Both the position numbers and the translations under genes were made by a program. From Marinoscillum sp. MHG1-6 (GTDB lineage: Bacteria > Bacteroidota > Bacteroidia > Cytophagales > Cyclobacteriaceae): DNA of 64,000 nucleotides. The notes under the pieces are model-generated. The model was given only the letters and a program-made list of their open reading frames with translations, was not told where the DNA came from and did no database searches. The stretch covers positions 310,001-374,000 of the forward strand of contig NZ_JAMZMI010000002.1 of the NCBI RefSeq assembly GCF_024714475.1, read 5' to 3'. The first letter of the stretch is position 1. Each line of letters begins with the position of its first letter. Positions 17,177 to 26,123 of this stretch are shown piece after piece.

Positions 17177-17317
17177 GGAATTTTCCGGTAATCTGGATCA
17201 ACGCCAGGTAATCCAGACTATTCTCTTTTACATAGGAGACATTAGCCAGCGACAACATCCCAGACTTTCTGAATTTACTCCCTAAATCCTTGAATTAGCC
17301 ACCCCAGTTCGAATCCA

Positions 17318-17360
17318 GACTGCGTGTCCCGGACTACGCATCCCGGACTAGGCCTACCGG
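17318..17360. repeat. Short tandem repeat, 14-bp period, three units plus one distant copy
   Basis: Units of the form GACTACGCATCCCGG occur back to back at 17318-17332, 17332-17346 and 17346-17360, decaying left to right. A fourth copy lies at 17053-17067, 265 bp upstream. The unit contains near-palindromic TACGCGT / TACGCAT. Too short and too few to be a CRISPR. Confidence 0.6.
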
Positions 17361-17514
17361 CAACACAACTTCCCTGAATACAACTTCAAGATTTTGCTTT
17401 TTCCTTTGATGGATTGGTCCTTTTCATAAACCCTATTTGGTAAATACCCCTTAGCCATAAATCCAGTAAGTCACTTATTCCAAAAAGAAAGGCATCTTTG
17501 CACCTCATCTGATC

Positions 17515-18447
17515 ATGCAAGAGCTAAGCGTACTTACATTCACCGATAAGCCCTTACCCAAAACCAATAAACTGGTTCAAAGCTGCGACAAGAATGGTCT
17601 ATCCCTGGATATCATTTCTCCGGAAGGGCCCTGGAAAGTAAATGCCCAAAAAATCAAGCTCCTCAATGACCACATCAGCGATCATCCTGATGAACTCGTG
17701 ATTTTAGTTGTGGATGCCTTTGATATTTATATCAATGCACAGGCACAGGAAATATTGGACACATTTACTGCCTTTGAATGCGATATTGTCTTTGCTGCCG
17801 AAGCCAATTTCTATTTTAGAAATCCCAAACTGAAAGGATTCTACCTTAAAAACTACCCTGCATCCCCCACCCTTTATCGGTTTCTTAATTCCGGAACTTT
17901 TATCGGTACCGTTGGTGCCATTAAAAAGATGCTCGATGAGATCATGAGGAACAATCATCTTGATCCCACAGACATGGACTCGTTCATCCCAGTGCGATCA
18001 GACCAGTATCTATACGGGAAGTTCTTTGTCGACCAATCTATTAAAAACAGTTCCGAGCTCAAATTGAAGCTCGACTATCAACATTCATTAATGGAAGTCG
18101 CCGGTGGCAGAATGAGACTCATCAGGTTGCCCCACCTATCCAGACTCCATGCATTTAATTGCTATAAGATCGAGCGATTTTTGGTTAAGCTTCTGGGATT
18201 AAATCTCTATCAAAACTGCCTCATTGATATTCAATATGACTCTAAATCGGAGGTTTTTAGGAATAGGGTGACCGGAACTAAACCTTCGATCATCCACATT
18301 CCTGGCTCATGGCAATTCTTTGATGAGGTGTTGATGAGACTGATGAATCCGAAACAGCGTTTTCAACCCATTAGAATCCTTACGATTCCAATCGCAGTGC
18401 TTTCCTATTTAGTTTCTTTCTTTGTGCCGGTTAAGATTAATTACTGA
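17515..18447 (+). CDS. PLOD/procollagen galactosyltransferase-like glycosyltransferase
   Basis: A 310-residue protein resembling the glycosyltransferase domain of lysyl hydroxylases and GLT25-type enzymes. Visible motifs are VVDAFDIYI with D67 and D70 as the DxD-like metal site, FAAEANFYF (93-101), FLNSGTFIG (123-131) and SDQ near 162. It should transfer a sugar from a nucleotide donor. Its acceptor is unknown. A hydrophobic C-terminal segment (about 288-306) could associate it with the membrane. It sits 15 bp upstream of the Wzi-like gene on the same strand, suggesting a role in surface polysaccharide or glycoprotein assembly. Confidence 0.75.
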   Translation: MQELSVLTFTDKPLPKTNKLVQSCDKNGLSLDIISPEGPWKVNAQKIKLLNDHISDHPDELVILVVDAFDIYINAQAQEILDTFTAFECDIVFAAEANFYFRNPKLKGFYLKNYPASPTLYRFLNSGTFIGTVGAIKKMLDEIMRNNHLDPTDMDSFIPVRSDQYLYGKFFVDQSIKNSSELKLKLDYQHSLMEVAGGRMRLIRLPHLSRLHAFNCYKIERFLVKLLGLNLYQNCLIDIQYDSKSEVFRNRVTGTKPSIIHIPGSWQFFDEVLMRLMNPKQRFQPIRILTIPIAVLSYLVSFFVPVKINY

Positions 18448-18462
18448 TCTCCTTATATCTAT

Positions 18463-20013
18463 ATGAGAAATAAAATAAGTCTTCTTATATCCTTTTTGCT
18501 AATCGGATTTTATTCTCAGGCACAAGTGTTTGTTCCCGGCAGTCACTTTGAGCATACCAAACGACTTGAAGAACTAAAAAAGGATTCACTTCCCTATCTC
18601 ACTATACAACCTTCTATAAGGTATGAGTCAGAAGGCTTTTCATTGATTGCTCCTCTATCCCAAACATCATTAAACACCAGCTATGCGAGAAGCTACAATG
18701 ATGGCCCTGTGTGGAAAGGAAAAGGACTCACTCAAGAATTACACGCCGGTTTTCAGTATAAAAAAGGACTTTTCAGCGCGACAATCTATCCGGTCATATT
18801 TGCATCACAAAATGCTTCCTATCCTTTAGCAAGTGTTAACCCAAATCAAAACCCCTACAATTATCAATTCGGGCTCTCCCCTAAATTTGACTTTGTCCAG
18901 CGCTATGGAAATTCAGGCTTTATCTACGCCCATCCGGGTCAAAGTGAAATCTCCTTTGGAAATGATCACTTTAGAATAGCCGCTTCAACTCAAAATTTCA
19001 CCTTAGGGCCTGCTGCTTATAATGGCATCATGATGAGCAACTCGGCTCCCGGATTTCCCCATTTGATGATCGGAACGCCTCAAAAAATCAATCTAAAACT
19101 CAAGAATATTGAGCTCGGAAAACTGGAAGCAAATGTGTTTTATGGGTTGCTCAAAGAATCAGACTATTACGATTCTATCAAATCCAATGATCAGCGATTC
19201 ATTACCGGGCTGTCTTTGGGTTACGAAGTGCCATATATAGATGGATTGACCATTGGCTTGAACAGGGTCATGTACAAAAACACAGAGTATTTTGAGTCGC
19301 GAAACCTGTATGCTCTTTTTAGAAATGATGAGAACAAAACCAATTTGCTAGGTGACACCCTATCCCTTGCGAACGATGCTTTTGACCAGCTTGCTTCAGT
19401 GTTCATTGAATGGAAATTGCCGGCTGAGGACCTGAGGTTATATTTCGAGTTTGCCAGAAATGATTTTGGAGGCTCTTTCAGACAAACCTTATTAGAAATT
19501 GAGCACAGTCGTGCCTATACGCTTGGGCTTGCTAAGGTTTTTTTCACGAAATCAGGGAAGGACTTATATATGGCATTTGAACATACCTATCTGCCCCGCT
19601 ACGATTCATATAATTACAGGCCCACCCCTGCTTTTTATACTCATGGAATGAATCTTCATGGCTATACTAATGATGGTCAGTTGTTGGGAGCCGGGATTGG
19701 TCCAGGATCGGTATCTGATTACTTCGAATTGACCCGATATAGCTCAAATGAAAAAGCTGGATTTTCTCTACAGAGGATTCGATTTGATGAGGACTACTAT
19801 ATCGCTCGCGTCAAACCCAATGACTTCTCAAAAGTCCTTCGACATGAACTTGAACTGACCCTTGGACTCCATTATGCCAGGCAAACGGGAAGATGGCTAT
19901 GGGGCATCGATTCAAAATTCAGCTACAGATTCAACATGTATTATGAGAAGAAAAACGACAAGATGAATCTCTATTCAAATGCGTTTGTGAGCTTCCTGAT
20001 CAATCAGGATTAA
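18463..20013 (+). CDS. Wzi-like capsule-assembly outer-membrane protein
   Basis: A signal peptide (first ~20 residues, ending SQA) is followed by about 495 residues of amphipathic beta strands consistent with an outer-membrane barrel. Motifs of the Caps_assemb_Wzi family are seen: SEISFGNDHFRIAASTQNFTLGPA, GFPHLMIGTPQ, GLSLGYEVPYIDGLTIGLNRV. Wzi anchors capsular polysaccharide to the cell surface. In Bacteroidota homologues are common and the exact polymer is not known. It is co-transcribed with the glycosyltransferase and ends four bases into the convergent gntR gene. Confidence 0.8.
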   Translation: MRNKISLLISFLLIGFYSQAQVFVPGSHFEHTKRLEELKKDSLPYLTIQPSIRYESEGFSLIAPLSQTSLNTSYARSYNDGPVWKGKGLTQELHAGFQYKKGLFSATIYPVIFASQNASYPLASVNPNQNPYNYQFGLSPKFDFVQRYGNSGFIYAHPGQSEISFGNDHFRIAASTQNFTLGPAAYNGIMMSNSAPGFPHLMIGTPQKINLKLKNIELGKLEANVFYGLLKESDYYDSIKSNDQRFITGLSLGYEVPYIDGLTIGLNRVMYKNTEYFESRNLYALFRNDENKTNLLGDTLSLANDAFDQLASVFIEWKLPAEDLRLYFEFARNDFGGSFRQTLLEIEHSRAYTLGLAKVFFTKSGKDLYMAFEHTYLPRYDSYNYRPTPAFYTHGMNLHGYTNDGQLLGAGIGPGSVSDYFELTRYSSNEKAGFSLQRIRFDEDYYIARVKPNDFSKVLRHELELTLGLHYARQTGRWLWGIDSKFSYRFNMYYEKKNDKMNLYSNAFVSFLINQD

Positions 20014-21044
20014 AGCGAGTTTCGCTGAATAAACCGAAAGTCATTTTTACATTCGACGGCCTCATTTGAGGTGATACATTTGGCCGCTAAAGACCCCATT
20101 TTAACGAAATCTGTCGTAATCACTGAGATCCCTTCTGCCAGCACCTCCTTCAGTAAGGTATCATTATATGATAAGATACCAATATCCTTGCCCAGACTAA
20201 GCCCTGAACTTCTCTGAAGCTTAATTAAAGCCACCAGATCAGATTCCTCAATAAGTATATAAGCTGAATTAGCCTTTATTTCATGATGCTCATTAAGCTC
20301 ATTGAGAATCTCATGCTTCTTGTTATTAAAGCCGCAGTAACGCCTAAACCCTACAACAATTTCTTTAGGATAAGGATAGTCCCCATTCTCAGGGAAAACC
20401 ATTACCAGCTTGTCATATTTATTTAGAAACTCAGAGGCCTCCACCATAGCATCATAGATATCCAGCTTGAAATCCTGATAGATGATGCTACCATAGTGGT
20501 CAACACCCTCAATCTGATTATCAAGTAGGATGATCTTTTCTTTTGGGATCATCTTGAGCAATTTATTCAGATCGAAAGGCTCAAAATCCGTAAAATGAGG
20601 CATAATCACATAGTAAGAATAACCTTTCAAATGCTCGGTCAAAATGCGCTCAAAAGTCTCATAGTCATAGTGATAGACAAAGAAGTCAATATTAGCCTTC
20701 CCCTCTAACTCCCTTGATATGGCATTAAATATCTCCTTCTTATAGGCGCTGAGTTTATTAAATAGAATCAGCACGTTCACTTTCGATGTCGGGGTGGAAT
20801 TTCGCACATAATAACCCTTTCCTTTTACCGACTCTATTACTCCCCGATCTTTTAGCTCGTTATACGCCTTTTCAACGGTATCCCTCGCCAGGTAATAATC
20901 AAAGCTCAACTTATTAATAGATGGCAGTTTTTGTCCATATTTAATATGTCCCGTTTCGATCTTATTAATTACGCTGAAAACAATCTGCTTGTACTTGGGA
21001 GTGCTGGATTCGTCGCTGATTTCGAGGGAAATAGATCCTTCCAT
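20010..21044 (-). CDS. GntR-family regulator with sugar-binding C-terminal domain
   Basis: Residues ~12-80 are a GntR winged helix (YKQIVFSVINKIETGHIKYGQKLPSINKLSFDYYLARDTVEKAYNELKDRGVIESVKGKGYYV). From ~88 on it is a LacI/periplasmic-binding-like effector domain (NVLILFNKLSAYKKEIFNAI, DIGILSYNDTLLKEVLAEGISVITTDF). This architecture is used by Bacteroidota regulators of fucose and rhamnose use. It is divergent from rhaEW across 143 bp, so it most likely represses or activates the rhamnose operon in response to rhamnose or a phosphorylated intermediate, and itself. Its stop overlaps the convergent Wzi-like gene by four bases. Confidence 0.85.
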   Translation of the reverse strand: MEGSISLEISDESSTPKYKQIVFSVINKIETGHIKYGQKLPSINKLSFDYYLARDTVEKAYNELKDRGVIESVKGKGYYVRNSTPTSKVNVLILFNKLSAYKKEIFNAISRELEGKANIDFFVYHYDYETFERILTEHLKGYSYYVIMPHFTDFEPFDLNKLLKMIPKEKIILLDNQIEGVDHYGSIIYQDFKLDIYDAMVEASEFLNKYDKLVMVFPENGDYPYPKEIVVGFRRYCGFNNKKHEILNELNEHHEIKANSAYILIEESDLVALIKLQRSSGLSLGKDIGILSYNDTLLKEVLAEGISVITTDFVKMGSLAAKCITSNEAVECKNDFRFIQRNSL

Positions 21045-21138
21045 ACTTGTGGTCTGATGCTGTTTTGGATACTTATCTACGCAAATCTATTCAAAATGCT
21101 TCGGTATAGTACAGGATGGTAATCATCACCAATCATCT

Positions 21139-21159
21139 CAATTTAGCAAAACTAAATTG
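21139..21159. promoter_or_regulatory. Inverted repeat in gntR-rhaEW intergenic region
   Basis: Perfect 8-bp arms CAATTTAG and CTAAATTG around a five-base CAAAA spacer, 28 bp before the rhaEW start. It is a good candidate operator for the divergent GntR regulator. A second candidate, the GTATAGTAC-like sequence about 40 bp further upstream, is nearer the usual GntR consensus, so which is bound is open. Confidence 0.45.
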
Positions 21160-21187
21160 AAACTAATCTCAATAACTATTATAAGAA

Positions 21188-23308
21188 ATGTCGCAAGTAA
21201 CAACATTTAAATACGTCGATTACCTATGGGACGAGGCGAAGGCAGCGGAACTGGCAGGAGACGAAATTGCATTGTTCATTTACAGATCCAATATCCTTGG
21301 TGCTGACTTGAGAATCACCAACTATGGAGGTGGTAACACTAGCGTAAAGTTAAATCTTCCTGATCCACTGACTAAGGAGGAAACCGAAATTATGTATGTT
21401 AAAGGATCTGGTGGAGACATTGGGACTTTAACCAAAGGTGGATGTGCCGGTTTGTATGTTGACAAATTAAGAGCTCTTAAGAATGTTTACCGAGGTATCG
21501 AACACGAGGATGAAATGGTTGAATTGTTTAATCACTGCATTTATGACCTTAACTCTAAGGCCCCTTCAATTGACACTCCTCTTCATGCTTTACTCCCATA
21601 TAAGCATATCGATCACCTTCACCCGGATGCGGCTATTGCTATTGCTGCCTCTAAAGAAGGTGAGCAAATCATGAAAGAAATTTACGGTGAGGATTTTGCC
21701 TGGATTCCATGGCAAAAGCCTGGATTCGATCTTTCACTTCAGTTGGAAGAAGCAATCACAAAGAATCCAAACCTGAAAGGATTATACCTGGGCGGTCACG
21801 GTCTATTTACCTGGGGTGAGACTTCATATGAATGTTATATCAACTCTCTTGAAACTATCGAGAAGGCATCAGCTTACTTAGAGGCTAACTATGGTAAAAA
21901 AGGCCCTGTTTTCGGAGGTCAGAAAGTTGAGTCTTTGGCTCCTGAATTGAGAGCAGCTCAGGCTTCAACTATCGCACCTATCCTTAGAGGTCTGTGTTCA
22001 TCAAATCAGAGAATGGTTGGCCACTTTAGCGATGATGCAAGAATTCTTGAGTTTGCCAACAGCAACGATGTTGAAAGACTTGCTAAACTAGGAACAAGCT
22101 GCCCTGACCACTTCTTAAGAACTAAAATTTGTCCTTTAGTATTAGACCTTGATAAAGGTGCTGATCTGTCTGATGCTGCTGCTATCGTTGAAACTATCAA
22201 AGGACAGTGGGAAGAGTACCGGGAGTACTACAATAAATATTACAACGACTGCAAGAGAGACAACTCTCCAGCCATCAGAGACAACAATCCGGTTGTGATC
22301 ATCTGGCCTGGAGTAGGTATGTTCTCTTTCGCTAAAAATAAACAGACAGCAAGGGTAGCGAACGAATTCTACCTGAATGCTATCAACGTAATGAAGGGTG
22401 CCGAAGCGGTATCTGAGTACGTAGCATTGCCCCTTCAGGAGGCTTTCGATATCGAGTACTGGTTGCTAGAAGAGGCTAAGCTTCAGAGAATGCCAAAAGA
22501 ACAGTCATTATCCAGGAAAGTGGCTTTGATCTCTGGTTCTGGTGGTGGTATCGGTTTGGAAATCGCTAAGAAGTTCGTTCAAAATGGTGCTTGTGTAATC
22601 GTCACAGATATCGATGAAGAAAGAGTGAAAGCAGCTCATAAAACCTTCGCTCGAGATACAGCGGCATGGGCCGTTATGGATGTGACTTCAATGGACTCAA
22701 TCAAAGCTGCTTTTAAGAAAGCATGCCTTGAGTTTGGAGGCGTAGATATCATCGTTAATAATGCTGGTATCGCTACTTCAAAATCTCTTGAAGCGACTAC
22801 TGAGAAAGATTGGGATTTACTACATGATATTTTAGTAAAAGGAACCTTTGCTGCTTCTCAGGCAGGTGTAGAAATCATCAGAGCCCAAAACCTTGGCGGT
22901 GGTGATCTTGGTGGTGACATTGTAAACATCGTTTCTAAAAACTCCATCGTTTCAGGTCCTAACAACTTAGGTTACGGATCTGCCAAAGCAGCTCAGGCAC
23001 ACATGACAAGATTGTTGGCGGCTGAGCTTGGTGGTGACAAAATCAGAGTAAACACGGTTAATCCGGATGCCGTAATCAAAGGAAGTAATATCTGGGCCGG
23101 CGGATGGGCCGCAGGTCGAGCTAAGGCTTATGGTATCACAGTTGATGAACTTCCAGCATATTATGCTAAGAGAACTTTATTGAATGCTATCCTTGAAGGT
23201 GAGGACATGGCTAAAGCAGCGCTGGCATTTGTAGATGGAACTTTATCTAAGAGTACTGGAAACATACTCAACGTTGACGGTGGTGTTGCTGCCGCTTTCG
23301 TTAGATAA
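21188..23308 (+). CDS. rhaEW: Bifunctional rhamnulose-1-phosphate aldolase / L-lactaldehyde dehydrogenase
   Basis: A 706-residue fusion. The N-terminal ~420 residues are a class II aldolase (NYGGGNTSVK, KGSGGDIGTL, HALLPYKHIDHLHPDA, GGHGLFTWG) that splits rhamnulose-1-P into DHAP and L-lactaldehyde. The C-terminal ~270 are a short-chain dehydrogenase (ALISGSGGGIGLEIAKKF, NNAGIATS, YGSAKAA as YxxxK, NVDGGVAAAF) that oxidises lactaldehyde to lactate. It is the first gene of the rhamnose operon and is followed by a hairpin before rhaI. The gene is free of odd features and of typical length. Confidence 0.93.
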   Translation: MSQVTTFKYVDYLWDEAKAAELAGDEIALFIYRSNILGADLRITNYGGGNTSVKLNLPDPLTKEETEIMYVKGSGGDIGTLTKGGCAGLYVDKLRALKNVYRGIEHEDEMVELFNHCIYDLNSKAPSIDTPLHALLPYKHIDHLHPDAAIAIAASKEGEQIMKEIYGEDFAWIPWQKPGFDLSLQLEEAITKNPNLKGLYLGGHGLFTWGETSYECYINSLETIEKASAYLEANYGKKGPVFGGQKVESLAPELRAAQASTIAPILRGLCSSNQRMVGHFSDDARILEFANSNDVERLAKLGTSCPDHFLRTKICPLVLDLDKGADLSDAAAIVETIKGQWEEYREYYNKYYNDCKRDNSPAIRDNNPVVIIWPGVGMFSFAKNKQTARVANEFYLNAINVMKGAEAVSEYVALPLQEAFDIEYWLLEEAKLQRMPKEQSLSRKVALISGSGGGIGLEIAKKFVQNGACVIVTDIDEERVKAAHKTFARDTAAWAVMDVTSMDSIKAAFKKACLEFGGVDIIVNNAGIATSKSLEATTEKDWDLLHDILVKGTFAASQAGVEIIRAQNLGGGDLGGDIVNIVSKNSIVSGPNNLGYGSAKAAQAHMTRLLAAELGGDKIRVNTVNPDAVIKGSNIWAGGWAAGRAKAYGITVDELPAYYAKRTLLNAILEGEDMAKAALAFVDGTLSKSTGNILNVDGGVAAAFVR

Positions 23309-23327
23309 TCTTTATTTTTATTTCACT

Positions 23328-23364
23328 AATAAGTCTCCCTTTATGCCTGGGGGGCTTATTTTTT
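23328..23364 (+). terminator. Intrinsic terminator or attenuator between rhaEW and rhaI
   Basis: AATAAG (23328-23333) followed by TCTCCC pairs with GGGGGG and CTTATT (23349-23360), loop TTTATGCCT, then a T-run. It lies inside what otherwise looks like one operon. It could make rhaEW transcript more abundant than the distal genes or mark an mRNA processing/stability point. Confidence 0.65.
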
Positions 23365-23384
23365 ACCCCTTTTAATGCGTAGCC

Positions 23385-24659
23385 ATGATAACATCAGAAG
23401 AGATTCAAGAACATAACATTGCTCATAATGTAACTCATAAACGGGCTTTCACTCATATTGCACACCAGCTAGCCGATAAAGGTATCCTGGTGGAAGAAAT
23501 TATAAAATCCCTGAACAATTTCCAGGTAGCCATCCCAAGTTGGGCATTAGGTACAGGGGGAACGCGATTCGGAAGATTCCCAGGTGGTGGAGAACCAAGA
23601 TCACTCGAAGAAAAAATTGCTGATGTAGGTCTTCTTCATCAACTCAATGCTTCCAGTGGTGCTATCAGTTTGCATATTCCATGGGACATTCCTGATAATG
23701 CCAATGCGATCAAGGCTTTAGCTGCGCAATACAACCTAAAGTTTGATGCAGTAAACTCTAATACTTTTCAGGATCAGCCAGATGCCGAACACTCCTACAA
23801 ATTTGGTTCTCTTTGCCACGTTGATAAGGCGGTACGTAATCAGGCCATCGCTCATAACAAAGAAGTAATTGATTACGGGGTTGAGCTTGGATCTAAATCT
23901 CTAACGGTTTGGTTGGCAGATGGATCGACTTTCCCGGGTCAGCACAATTTCAGAGAAGCGTTGATGCGTACTCAGGACTCACTTGCTCAGATATACAGCC
24001 ATCTACCGGATGACTGGACCATGCTGGTGGAGTACAAACCTTATGAGCCAAACTTCTACTCAATGGTGATCCCTGATTGGGGGACTTCCCACTTACTCGC
24101 AAGTAGCCTTGGAGAGAAAGCATTGAGTCTTGTAGATCTTGGACATCACTTGCCAAATACAAACATCGAGCAGATCGTCGCCATCTTAATGATGCAAAAC
24201 AAGCTTGGTGGTTTCCACTTCAATGACAGCAAATACGGTGATGATGATTTGACGGTTGGTAGCTTGAAACCTTATCAACTGTTCCTGATCTTCAATGAGT
24301 TGGTTGACGGTATGAAAAACACCAAAAACCCTGAGCTCTCATGGATGATTGACGCAAGTCACAATCTTAAGGATCCATTGGAAGACCTTCTTCAGTCTGT
24401 TGATGCCATCAAAATAGCCTATGCTCAGGCACTCACCATTGATCGAGCTGCATTAAAAGAAGCACAGGAAAATTGTGATGTGGCCGCAGCTCAGTCGATC
24501 TTACAAGATGCATTTAGAACAGATGTGCGATCCATCGTAGCAGAATCACGAGCTCAAAACGGAGGAGCACTTGATCCAATTGGTGCCTATCGCCACGTGA
24601 ATGTCAGAAAAAGATTGATACAGGAAAGAGGTGAAGTAACCGTCTCAACCGGATTATAA
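23385..24659 (+). CDS. rhaI: L-rhamnose isomerase (RhaI type)
   Basis: Converts L-rhamnose to L-rhamnulose in the cytoplasm. At 424 residues it has the xylose-isomerase-like TIM barrel of the RhaI group rather than the E. coli RhaA group: GTGGTRFGRFPGGGEPR near 55-71, SLHIPWD, MLVEYKPYEPNFYSMVIPDWG, LVDLGHHLPNTNIEQIVA, GGFHFNDSKYGDDDLTVGS and WMIDASHNLKDPLEDL. The Glu, Asp and His residues in these blocks are the metal ligands. It lies 76 bp after rhaEW and 81 bp before the FGGY kinase. Confidence 0.92.
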   Translation: MITSEEIQEHNIAHNVTHKRAFTHIAHQLADKGILVEEIIKSLNNFQVAIPSWALGTGGTRFGRFPGGGEPRSLEEKIADVGLLHQLNASSGAISLHIPWDIPDNANAIKALAAQYNLKFDAVNSNTFQDQPDAEHSYKFGSLCHVDKAVRNQAIAHNKEVIDYGVELGSKSLTVWLADGSTFPGQHNFREALMRTQDSLAQIYSHLPDDWTMLVEYKPYEPNFYSMVIPDWGTSHLLASSLGEKALSLVDLGHHLPNTNIEQIVAILMMQNKLGGFHFNDSKYGDDDLTVGSLKPYQLFLIFNELVDGMKNTKNPELSWMIDASHNLKDPLEDLLQSVDAIKIAYAQALTIDRAALKEAQENCDVAAAQSILQDAFRTDVRSIVAESRAQNGGALDPIGAYRHVNVRKRLIQERGEVTVSTGL

Positions 24660-24740
24660 AATTAGGTGAAGTCAACTTCGGTTGGCTTCACATTCCATCC
24701 AAAAACGGGCTGATTAAATCAGTCTGATTGATAACACGGA

Positions 24741-26123
24741 ATGAAACAAGCAGTTAACGCGGTTTTTGATATAGGTAAAACCAATAAGAAGTTCTTTCTA
24801 TTCGATGAGAACCTAACGGAAATATCTCACGAGTACATTCGATTTGACGAAATACCGGATGATGACGGATTCCTCTCCGAAAATTTACCGAAGCTGGTCG
24901 AATGGATGAAAGATTGTGTAGACAGACTCACGAAGGACGAACGCTACGATCTCAAAACACTGAATTTTTCTACTTACGGAGCATCTCTGGTACATCTGGA
25001 TAGTGATGGTAACCAAGTTCTACCTTTTTACAACTATCTAAAACCTATTGATCAAAGTGTGCTAGACTGCTTTTTTAAGTCTTACGGTCCACAGGATCAA
25101 TTCGCGTCTGACACTTCCAGCCCGATCATGGGATTGCTTAATTCAGGCTTTCAGTTTTACTACCTAAAAAAGCAAAAGCCTGAAACATTCAAAAAGGTTG
25201 CTGCTTCATTGCACTTCCCTCAATACCTCAGCTACTTGTTTACAGGTAAAAAAGTGGCCGACTATACAAGTATTGGTTGCCATACAGCCATGTGGGACTT
25301 TCATAATAACAAGTACCATCATTGGCTTGAGAGAGAGGAAGTAGGTCACCTTCTACCCGAACAGGTCGAGAGCAGCACCATATCCAGAGTCAATATTAAC
25401 GGTCACCAGGTAAAGGTCGGAGTCGGTGTTCATGACAGTTCCTCGGCCCTTGTCCCTTATATCAACACTAATAACGATCCCTTTGTATTGGTTTCAACAG
25501 GTACCTGGAGTATCTGCATGAACTTCTTCAATGAGGCTGAGCTTACCATCGAAGAATTGCATCAGGATTGCCTCAATTTCATAGGCATAAAAGGCACCTC
25601 AGTAAAAGCCTCCCGTCTGTTTTTGGGAAAACATCTCAGCAATCAGGCAAAGCTCCTGAGCGACTATTTCCAAATTGATTATCAAACCTATAAAGGGATC
25701 AAATGGCAGGACTTCTCACTTGGTAAAAAAACATCCAAAGAGCAGTTGCTTTTCGATCATAGCATTCTTGGCCCTGAAAGGTTTGGCTTTATAAATAACG
25801 ATCAGCAAGACCTCGGGATCTTTGATGATTACCAGGATGCCTATTTCCATTTAATGGATGAACTCACCGACCTGCAGGTAGCCTCTCTCAAGTTAGCTAT
25901 AGGAAAAAGTGAGATCAAAAAGATATTTATTGACGGTGGATTCAGTTCCAGCGAAGTGTTTGTACAACTGCTGGCAAACAAGCTACCGGATTACGAAATT
26001 TATTCAACTTCCTTCGCGCTTGGAACAGCACTGGGGGCAGCATTGTTGGTGAATTACCGAACGCTTCCCGAAAACTTCATGAAGGAAAACTATAAGATCA
26101 AAAAACACTCCCCAATATTATGA
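24741..26123 (+). CDS. rhaB: FGGY-family kinase, probably L-rhamnulokinase
   Basis: A 460-residue carbohydrate kinase with the N-terminal phosphate loop FDIGKTNKKFFLF, TYGASLVHLD, a central GVGVHDSSSALVPY with the catalytic Asp, LVSTGTWSICMN, and the C-terminal IDGGFSSSEVFVQLLANKL block. Placement between rhaI and an aldolase makes phosphorylation of L-rhamnulose the best assignment. The first loop reads IGKTNKK rather than the canonical DxGTTxxR, as in related Bacteroidota kinases. Its stop overlaps the next start by four bases (ATGA). Another deoxyketose could be the substrate. Confidence 0.78.
   Translation: MKQAVNAVFDIGKTNKKFFLFDENLTEISHEYIRFDEIPDDDGFLSENLPKLVEWMKDCVDRLTKDERYDLKTLNFSTYGASLVHLDSDGNQVLPFYNYLKPIDQSVLDCFFKSYGPQDQFASDTSSPIMGLLNSGFQFYYLKKQKPETFKKVAASLHFPQYLSYLFTGKKVADYTSIGCHTAMWDFHNNKYHHWLEREEVGHLLPEQVESSTISRVNINGHQVKVGVGVHDSSSALVPYINTNNDPFVLVSTGTWSICMNFFNEAELTIEELHQDCLNFIGIKGTSVKASRLFLGKHLSNQAKLLSDYFQIDYQTYKGIKWQDFSLGKKTSKEQLLFDHSILGPERFGFINNDQQDLGIFDDYQDAYFHLMDELTDLQVASLKLAIGKSEIKKIFIDGGFSSSEVFVQLLANKLPDYEIYSTSFALGTALGAALLVNYRTLPENFMKENYKIKKHSPIL

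Larger units (their letters stand above)
16951..17514. other. Gene-free stretch with several repeats and hairpins
   Basis: No open frame here looks coding. The stretch holds three copies of AATCCAGACT (17047-17056, 17210-17219, 17312-17321), a folded element at 17080-17176, a hairpin TCTGGAT/ATCCAGA (17192-17198 with 17211-17217) and a 14-bp-period tandem repeat at 17318-17360. The final ~150 bases before the glycosyltransferase gene look like an ordinary A/T-rich leader. Confidence 0.6.

Noticed and set aside
17053-17360. CRISPR-like repeats
   Set aside because: Units are 14 bp, in direct contact, with no spacers and no cas genes.
23328-23364. End of the rhamnose operon
   Set aside because: The same-strand pathway genes continue directly after it with no clear new promoter, so I treat it as an internal terminator or attenuator.
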